Shown here piece after piece: positions 5,551-6,225 of a stretch of DNA of 6,225 nt. Numbering within the stretch: position 1 is the stretch's first letter; each line of letters opens with the position of its first letter. The stretch comes from JAVBRU01 sp031547595 (GTDB lineage Bacteria; Bacillota; Clostridia; Christensenellales; Aristaeellaceae), in NCBI GenBank assembly GCA_031547595.1, contig JAVBRU010000019.1, positions 1-6,225 of the forward strand. Direction: 5' to 3'. The notes below the pieces were generated by a model. That model was not told the origin of the DNA. It did no database searches and worked only from the letters and a program-made list of their open reading frames with translations. The translations under genes and the position numbers were made by a program.

Positions 5551-6225
5551 TTATTCGATTTCGTATTCCAGCTCAGAAACAGCGTTCTTCAGGGCGCGGT
5601 CCGGGGTCTGTGCGCCGATCTCGATCTCGCTGATGGCGATCTTCAAAATGCCGTCCATGGTGCCCATTTCGTTGAAGTTCCAGTAGGCCCAGGCATAATC
5701 CATCTGCTTGAACGCCACGGCGTACAGCGGGTTCTCCGCAATGGTCTTTTGCACTTCTTCCATCTCAAGGCCGGACTTGCACACCGGCATATAGCCTGTT
5801 TTCAGGGCAAATTCGGTCTGCTTCTCGGTGGTGCTGAGGAACTTGATGAACTCCCACGCGGCGGCGTTCTTGGCTTCGTCCTTGGGGAACAGCACCAGCA
5901 TGTTGCCGCCAAGCGCCACGGACTGCTCCTTGAAGTAAGGCATCTCAATCGCACCCAGTTCCACGCTCACATCCGTTGCCCAGCGTGCAATGCGCACAGA
6001 GGATGCCACGATGAAGGCCAGATTGCCCGCCAGGAATTTCTTTTCCGCATTGGCATGCTGCGATGCCTTCATATAGCCCGCATCTACAAGGCTCTTCCAG
6101 AAGGTCGCTACTTCCACGGCGCTTTCCTGATCGAACACCGGCACAGTTTTGCCGTCCTTCACGGTGACGATCTCATTGCCGTTTTGCGCCAGCATGGTCT
6201 TAAACAGCCACGCATCATCCGATAC
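5551..6225 (-). CDS. ABC transporter extracellular solute-binding protein, family 1 (partial, C-terminal 224 aa)
   Basis: The frame stays open to the right edge, beyond the first internal ATG at 6195, so 224 residues of the C-terminal part are visible and the N terminus is missing. Family 1 (sugar/UgpB-like) binding-protein features can be seen, numbered from the first visible residue: KKFLAGNLAFIVASS (62-76), ALGGNMLVLFPK (104-115) and the domain-closing AAAWEFIKFLSTTEKQTEFA then TGYMPV (121-148). An aromatic-rich segment, MDYAWAYWNFNEM (175-187), could stack against a sugar ring. The mature protein would act outside the membrane, delivering solute to an ABC permease. The signal or lipobox region is off the window, as are the permease genes. 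It is the first gene visible in the operon. A carbohydrate or glycerol-phosphate-type ligand is likely for the family but cannot be identified. Confidence 0.9.
   Translation of the reverse strand, partial: VSDDAWLFKTMLAQNGNEIVTVKDGKTVPVFDQESAVEVATFWKSLVDAGYMKASQHANAEKKFLAGNLAFIVASSVRIARWATDVSVELGAIEMPYFKEQSVALGGNMLVLFPKDEAKNAAAWEFIKFLSTTEKQTEFALKTGYMPVCKSGLEMEEVQKTIAENPLYAVAFKQMDYAWAYWNFNEMGTMDGILKIAISEIEIGAQTPDRALKNAVSELEYEIE

Overview
The window holds the 3' part of one tightly packed operon, transcribed entirely on the minus strand (right to left). It appears to serve uptake and catabolism of a small carbohydrate or sugar derivative. Six genes fill positions 174 to 6225. In transcription order they are: the C-terminal part of a family 1 extracellular solute-binding protein (cut by the right edge), a xylose-isomerase-like TIM-barrel sugar isomerase/epimerase, an ADP-ribosylglycohydrolase-family hydrolase, an MFS transporter, an iron-containing alcohol dehydrogenase of the butanol dehydrogenase/YqhD type, and an Ldh_2-family (malate/L-lactate dehydrogenase-like) oxidoreductase. 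A perfect 38-bp palindrome that looks like an intrinsic terminator closes the operon.

Gene junctions are 18 nt, 68 nt, a 4-nt overlap, an 8-nt overlap and 14 nt, so one transcript with translational coupling in the middle is likely. The 68-nt gap holds a strong hairpin without a U-tract. Each complete gene is preceded by a purine-rich Shine-Dalgarno sequence; these reset two starts: the Ldh_2 protein to 362 aa and the glycohydrolase to 328 aa. No promoter or regulator for the operon is visible; both are probably beyond the right edge.

A plausible reading is that a substrate enters through an ABC importer (and possibly the MFS carrier), is cleaved and isomerised by the glycohydrolase and the TIM-barrel enzyme, and yields aldehyde and 2-oxo-acid intermediates that the two dehydrogenases interconvert with their alcohols or 2-hydroxy acids. 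The substrate cannot be read from the sequence.

The organism is most likely a moderately GC-rich member of the Bacillota, probably an anaerobic clostridium from a gut-like habitat. The basis is the strong AGGAGG-type ribosome binding sites, a clostridial-type butanol dehydrogenase homologue, and the family 1 binding protein. This is inference, not proof.

The leftmost 132 bases are visibly richer in A/T than the genes. They carry an imperfect inverted repeat and an open but unconvincing reading frame, and may belong to a dispersed intergenic element. I found no CRISPR array, RNA gene, insertion sequence or defence system. The window looks like an ordinary metabolic operon with an unusual combination of enzymes.
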